From Prevotella sp. UBA5387 (lineage in GTDB: Bacteria > Bacteroidota > Bacteroidia > Bacteroidales > Bacteroidaceae), in assembly GCA_002407775.1 (NCBI GenBank), contig DHOP01000024.1, forward strand, positions 1-26,360: a DNA stretch of 26,360 nt, in the 5' to 3' direction. Below are positions 23,601 to 26,360 of this stretch, piece after piece. Each line of letters opens with the position of its first letter. The first letter of the stretch is position 1. The notes beneath the pieces were generated by a model. That model ran no database searches and was not told the DNA's origin. It saw nothing but the letters and a program-made list of their open reading frames with translations. A program made the position numbers and the translations under genes.

Positions 23601-23709
23601 CGGACATACGATAGCCTACATAGCTGTAATCTAATGGTAAAGGTTGTGCATAAGCCTGCACAACCCCCACTATCATGAGAACGAATACTGTGATTTTATT
23701 CATCTCCAA
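20671..23709 (-). CDS. DUF6298-type secreted protein: beta-helix joined to a TIM-barrel-like domain
   Basis: A 1012-residue protein with signal peptide to about residue 21. Residues about 40-450 are a pectate-lyase-like right-handed beta-helix (SFQSARIQKAIDYV, GAILLDAGDYILDRPLRI, GVVLRGQGRNNTFL, RNCWVRLVDFRHFSGSAVVI, GSNNHVYGCWAQFCG). A linker (about 460-600) leads to a C-terminal region (about 615-945) that reads like a clan GH-A TIM barrel: LNNWYFNRLTDFANKVSDKG, VDCPW, FMADYFYDLNNPAIRGLHKQ, NVIHSIGEEFTGPYGF (Glu786/Glu787) and VDIIDIEQWFY (Asp841, Glu843). The last 60 residues (GGLVYVDG, LPEGEYRLARIEPKTGRI) resemble the C-terminal beta-domain of GH140-like enzymes. I recognise the type as DUF6298 but know no proven activity. 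It lies 10 bases after the DUF3826 gene in the PL1 operon. Confidence 0.7.
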   Translation of the reverse strand: MEMNKITVFVLMIVGVVQAYAQPLPLDYSYVGYRMSEHQIPDADVKVYVPYKSSFQSARIQKAIDYVSQLKPDRKTGLRGAILLDAGDYILDRPLRIAKSGVVLRGQGRNNTFLHKKGFDRGAVVYIEGVDNRIGTDTFTLDHQMVVGSKDLKFVSKLGTHRDLKVGDEVIIARSSTKEWIDLLNCSTFGGGQDLGYWGWHPGEVDLEWTRRLTNVEGNQVSLDAPLSMTLDKKWSDTRLIRYVWPGRIEDSGVENLSLISDYDTLHLKDEDHAWDGVYIANARNCWVRLVDFRHFSGSAVVIQRSGSQITVEDCTSKEPVSEIGGYRRRTFLTYGEKCLFQRLHSEDGINDFAAGFIAAGPNAFVQCESQRSLGFSGSVGSWATGLLYDDVNIDGNDLRFCNLGIEKYGTGWNTSNSLAYQCTASGIFADSLPDGSNNHVYGCWAQFCGTGDYQESNNHVKPWSIFAAQLEKRIGEKAALIARTHERNTDASSSPTFEEAQEMARRAHEPPITMDAWIDSARFTASTNADGVKNVDRINDFASVEQITPKEYNIVDGRLIVDGQLLVGGRHDSPWWNGRVKYSATQKAPYALTRFVPGMEQKGTTDRVDSVVATMQREGTVIYNQNYGLWYDRRRDDHERVRRRDGDVWGPFYEQAFARSGKGFAWDGLSKYDLERLNNWYFNRLTDFANKVSDKGIILKNQYYFQHNILEAGAHWVDCPWRTANNINHHEFPEPVPFTGDKRIFMADYFYDLNNPAIRGLHKQYIEKVLDVFADQPNVIHSIGEEFTGPYGFVEFWLQTIRDWEQQKGKHVLVSLAVNKNVQDSIMQLSDLNRVVDIIDIEQWFYNDRGLYAPEGGTNMAPRQYLRKIKVGGVRFKDVYRGVSECRKAYPNKAVLYSAQKYPEMCWAVLMAGGSCPVLPVKDRTFLTDVAKMNPNVISDGIYMMQNEKLGGLVYVDGADLSTTIKLPEGEYRLARIEPKTGRISTINDNLSIQDGYKVNTKGIYWLKRLK

Positions 23710-23719
23710 CCTAAATTAT

Positions 23720-24328
23720 TTATTTCTTCTTGGCAGCTTCGATACGTTTATACCACGCCTCACGCTCTGCCTTCAAATCATATCCACATTTAGCCAACCA
23801 ATTGTTGATACGACCCTTATACTTTCCAAACCATGCATGCTTGCTCTTTGAGTCACCTGCATCAATAGCAAATTCCCGTGCTTCTTTTAGCCAGTTTAGA
23901 ATCTGAAGCTTCTCATTCTCTTTGAGAGATGGTATCATCTCTATATGAGCTTGATATGTCTTTGGCACAACTCCGTAAGTAAGTCCATCTTTGACGCTCT
24001 CAATTTGGGAATCATTCAGATAGTTGGCCAATTGAGCGGAGAACTCAAAATGATGCTTATAAAGTTCAGCGTTAAGCTCTGTTGAATTCGGTTTGTTCTT
24101 TGCTTCCAAATCATTGATCAAGAAGTAGCGATTACTTATAATGTTCAACACATTATTCCTAGCTTCAAAATCCTCCAACTTCAGACCATCCACAATTTTC
24201 TGAGAACGGCCAATAATTGTCTTCACGTATCCAGCATCACGTCCGACACTGTCCAAAGCTACCTGAGCATGCAATGAAAGTGCTAGCAGAGCAACAATTG
24301 GTATTAATCCTATTCTTTTTAGAAACAT
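23720..24328 (-). CDS. DUF3826 secreted protein, function unknown
   Basis: A 202-residue protein. Met at 24328 is chosen because it starts a clear signal peptide (MFLKRIGLIPIVALLALSLH, then AQ); an upstream ATG at 24376 would add 16 polar residues and overlap the lyase gene. The mature part is mostly helical and charged, with IIGRSQKIVDGLKLEDFEAR, RYFLINDLEAKN, DGLTYGVVPKTYQAHIEM, KHAWFGKYKGRINNWLAKCG and YDLKAEREAWYKR. This is the DUF3826 pattern, commonly found next to pectate lyases in Bacteroidetes. It sits 13 bases after the PL1 stop and 10 bases before DUF6298, so it is co-expressed. Its constant pairing suggests a binding or accessory role for galacturonides, but nothing in the sequence proves catalysis. 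Confidence 0.75.
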   Translation of the reverse strand: MFLKRIGLIPIVALLALSLHAQVALDSVGRDAGYVKTIIGRSQKIVDGLKLEDFEARNNVLNIISNRYFLINDLEAKNKPNSTELNAELYKHHFEFSAQLANYLNDSQIESVKDGLTYGVVPKTYQAHIEMIPSLKENEKLQILNWLKEAREFAIDAGDSKSKHAWFGKYKGRINNWLAKCGYDLKAEREAWYKRIEAAKKK

Positions 24329-24341
24329 ATAACTCCAATTA

Positions 24342-26069
24342 TTACATGAGTTTTCCCTTTTCTGCAAGGGTATCATAGTTATTATTGAGGTTTCTCCAGT
24401 CCACCTTTACTTTTGTATCAATGCCATTGATATACTTTTCAATATTCGTATAACCATCACCATTAATATCACCATTGGCATCTGAAGGATCGTTAGGACT
24501 CAACCCATTGGCTTTCTCCCAAGCATCAGGCATTCCATCTTTATCAGAGTCTACGTACGGTGTTCCTTGATATACAGGATATCCACCCATCTGCTCTGGT
24601 GAAGAGATAATGCCATCTTTGTATGAGTCCTTAGGGAGACGACGATACTTAAACAGACCATCTTTATCTTGGCTCTTTGGTGAGAGACCCCAGTTATTGC
24701 CATAAGGATTTTCTTTCGGAAGTTTCTTTACATAATAAGCCTTACCTGTACGTACCTCTTCGATAACCTTTTGATCTACCTCATCTCTGCATGGAACAGT
24801 AGCTCCAGCATTGTCAAGAACATAATCATAGGCTCCCTTTGCGCTCATTAGTCTGAAATAAGGCATAGCCAAAGGGCTTGTCGAACGCATAAACTCAGTA
24901 TATCCCTGAGTACCATCCTCATCTTCCACCTGTACACCACGATTCCAGTTGTCAGCTGTCACATCAGGAAAGCCTTCCATGATATTACCTTCTACGTATG
25001 CTCGCCCATATTGCTTATAGTCAAGACGGCTACGGCCTGATTCGGGTTTAAGAATGCGGTGTCCAACTGGAGAGTCCTTCTGTGTAAGTGGACCTGGCTT
25101 GAAGTAGTTATTGATGATATTGAACTGGGCTGTATAATCACCTCCGTCGATAGAGCGGTGCACCCAGTTGTAAATTACGTTATTCGCGAAATTGAAAATA
25201 CCATTCCAGCCAACAGAAGGATTACGTCCACTGTTCGAGGCCCAAAGGTTACGCACGAAAGAGCAATTTTCACCACCAAGAGTCGATCCGAACGCATGAT
25301 TGTAGGTATCAAGAGCCTTAGCCGAAATTGTGTTCTGGATAGTTACATTTACAGTTGGCAACTTCAGTTCTGTATAATCTGCTCCTGGACTATACATATG
25401 ACGATAGAAGGAGATATTTTCATCGAGTCCCCATTCGCAAGAGCAATGGTCAATCATAATGTTGCCAATTGGATTGCCCCCAAAGCTGTCCTCGCGATAC
25501 CAAACGTTGGTTTCTCCACGACGGAAACGCATATGACGAACTACTACATCATGAGTATTAACCTGAAAACTTTCACCAGCAATGCAAATACCATTGCCCG
25601 GAGCCGTCTGTCCAGCAATCGTTACATAAGGAGCACGAACGAATATTGGAGTTTTCAATCTTATCACACCACTCACATTAAATACGATGATACGGGCTCC
25701 ACCTTGCTCACAGGCCCATCTGAAAGAGCCTTCACCATCGTCATTCAAATTGGTCACTGTGATAACTTTTCCATTACGTCCTCCGAAGGAATACATACCA
25801 CCACCCTCTGCTCCTGGAAATGAAGGAATTTGGGCTTGTGGCAAGTCGTAGGGACGCGATGCCCAAGGCACATAAGGACGACCTTCTTTTGCCTCCTTCA
25901 TCACTGTGGGAAGAGCCTTTTCCCAAGCCTCATCTGAGTGCCTGGTCCATGCAGCCTTCAGAGAATCTATATGAGCTTGCGCCTCATCAGTAATCTGAGG
26001 ATACTGAGCATGCATAGCCATAGGACTAAACATCAGGGCGCATGCAGCAAGTAATAAATTGTGTTTCAT
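24342..26069 (-). CDS. PL1-family pectate lyase with calcium-binding C-terminal repeats (BT1023-like)
   Basis: A 575-residue secreted lyase with signal peptide 1-21. Residues about 82-345 are the parallel beta-helix: FPGAEGGGMYSFGGRNGKVI, LNDDGEGSFRWACEQGGARI, VSGVIRLKTPIFV, TIAGQTAPGNGICI, VVVRHMRFRRGE, NIMIDHCSCEWGLDENIS, FVRNLWASNSGRNPSVG and DGGDYTAQFNIINNYFKPGP. It would cleave de-esterified polygalacturonan by calcium-dependent beta-elimination. Near the C-terminus, DSDKDGMPDAWE (507-518) and DANGDINGDGYTNIEKYI (530-547) are thrombospondin type 3 or dockerin-like calcium loops. It is the first gene of the PL1-DUF3826-DUF6298 transcript. A homologue, BT1023, lies in the B. thetaiotaomicron RG-II locus. 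Exact catalytic Arg and calcium ligands were not assigned. Confidence 0.85.
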   Translation of the reverse strand: MKHNLLLAACALMFSPMAMHAQYPQITDEAQAHIDSLKAAWTRHSDEAWEKALPTVMKEAKEGRPYVPWASRPYDLPQAQIPSFPGAEGGGMYSFGGRNGKVITVTNLNDDGEGSFRWACEQGGARIIVFNVSGVIRLKTPIFVRAPYVTIAGQTAPGNGICIAGESFQVNTHDVVVRHMRFRRGETNVWYREDSFGGNPIGNIMIDHCSCEWGLDENISFYRHMYSPGADYTELKLPTVNVTIQNTISAKALDTYNHAFGSTLGGENCSFVRNLWASNSGRNPSVGWNGIFNFANNVIYNWVHRSIDGGDYTAQFNIINNYFKPGPLTQKDSPVGHRILKPESGRSRLDYKQYGRAYVEGNIMEGFPDVTADNWNRGVQVEDEDGTQGYTEFMRSTSPLAMPYFRLMSAKGAYDYVLDNAGATVPCRDEVDQKVIEEVRTGKAYYVKKLPKENPYGNNWGLSPKSQDKDGLFKYRRLPKDSYKDGIISSPEQMGGYPVYQGTPYVDSDKDGMPDAWEKANGLSPNDPSDANGDINGDGYTNIEKYINGIDTKVKVDWRNLNNNYDTLAEKGKLM

Positions 26070-26360
26070 TGTTACCTTAAAATTAATATCTATTGTTTCT
26101 TATTATAGACGCAGTATCATTCCATTTGTCATCATGAAATCAGCTTAATCATCAATAAAAGATAGGAAAACTGATAACACAAGCACAAGTTACTTGATAC
26201 AGTTTTTGTGCAAACGGTTTATTTAAACAAAAGTGTTTAGAAAAAGAAAGAAAGAAGCCTGTACATCCGAGCGAGGAGGCGAAATAAAAGATTTCGAAGA
26301 AGTATTCTGAGACGAGTGTTTCAAAAGGATACTAACGGTGACTTATATCAGATTTACTTT
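26070..26360. promoter_or_regulatory. Non-coding region upstream of the PL1-led operon
   Basis: No supported gene is seen. A loose promoter match for PL1 is TATCTTTT on the minus strand (26157-26164), one base off the -7 consensus. Small dyads occur: CAAGT-T-ACTTG at about 26187-26197 and GTTTA-TT-TAAAC at about 26217-26228. The last 120 bases stay open in one plus-strand frame but without a start codon and with an Arg-rich, unconvincing translation. Confidence 0.3.

Noticed and set aside
24329..24376. Longer start (MIPLQKRENS) for the DUF3826 protein
   Set aside because: It would put 16 polar residues ahead of a clear signal peptide and overlap the PL1 gene; Met at 24328 fits better.
25059..25823. 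254-codon open frame on the plus strand opposite PL1
   Set aside because: The PL1 frame on the other strand has unmistakable beta-helix motifs; the plus frame is low-complexity and without motif.
26239..26360. Plus-strand open frame running to the window edge
   Set aside because: No start codon and an Arg-rich translation without any family signature; too little to call a gene.
1..26360. tRNA, rRNA or riboswitch genes
   Set aside because: No cloverleaf, rRNA core or known riboswitch consensus was recognised by eye on either strand.

Overview
The window looks like a Bacteroidales chromosome, probably gut and Prevotella/Bacteroides-like. The reasons are AT-rich DNA, weak or absent Shine-Dalgarno sites, promoters of the Bacteroidetes -33 TTTG / -7 TAnnTTTG type, and a long series of secreted carbohydrate-active enzymes. 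Most of the window (2867-26069, all minus strand) is one polysaccharide-utilisation region for pectin, and specifically for rhamnogalacturonan II (RG-II). The diagnostic genes are a GH143-GH142 fusion (BT1020 type), a GH127-GH141-GH78 block in the order of BT1003-BT1002-BT1001 of Bacteroides thetaiotaomicron, a CE19-like STN-esterase (BT1017 type) and a PL1 pectate lyase (BT1023 type). Family assignments come from motifs, architecture and gene order recalled from the RG-II literature; no search was run.

Layout, left to right. 1-750: minus-strand end of an unrelated locus, a PP2C-type phosphatase cut by the window edge and a small acidic protein whose 5' end abuts an IS. About 737-1530: an IS3-family element, plus strand, with orfB cut off after its first DDE aspartate. 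1524-2150: only the N-terminal sugar-binding part of a GH2 enzyme, minus strand, so the IS and GH2 genes are fused tail to tail at a deletion or rearrangement junction. 2151-2543: a control region with a good GH2 promoter, a perfect 16-bp palindrome, a 105-bp MITE-like element with 33-bp inverted repeats, and a CRP/FNR-like dyad in front of a small yecH-family gene. 2867-16766: tightly packed RG-II genes transcribed leftward: GH127, GH141, GH78, GH43-like lipoprotein, GH143-GH142, second GH78, STN-esterase. 16767-17340: a non-coding control region with three 22-bp-phased repeats. 17341-20534: a DUF5703 enzyme, an ECF sigma factor with its own promoter, and an 84-residue protein of unknown function. 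20671-26069: a 1012-residue beta-helix plus TIM-barrel-like protein (DUF6298 type), a DUF3826 protein and the PL1 lyase. 26070-26360: non-coding as far as can be seen.

How it could work: PL1 and the esterase would open the homogalacturonan backbone; GH78, GH141, GH127, GH142/GH143 and the GH43-like protein would remove rhamnose, fucose, aceric acid, arabinose and Dha from RG-II side chains in the periplasm. The sigma factor and the repeat-containing gap are the likely control points. No SusC/SusD pair and no GH137-GH140, GH95 or GH106 is present here, so the transporter and the rest of the pathway must lie elsewhere. The least understood parts, and the best candidates for new activities, are the DUF6298 two-domain protein, the DUF5703 protein, DUF3826 and the GH43-like lipoprotein.
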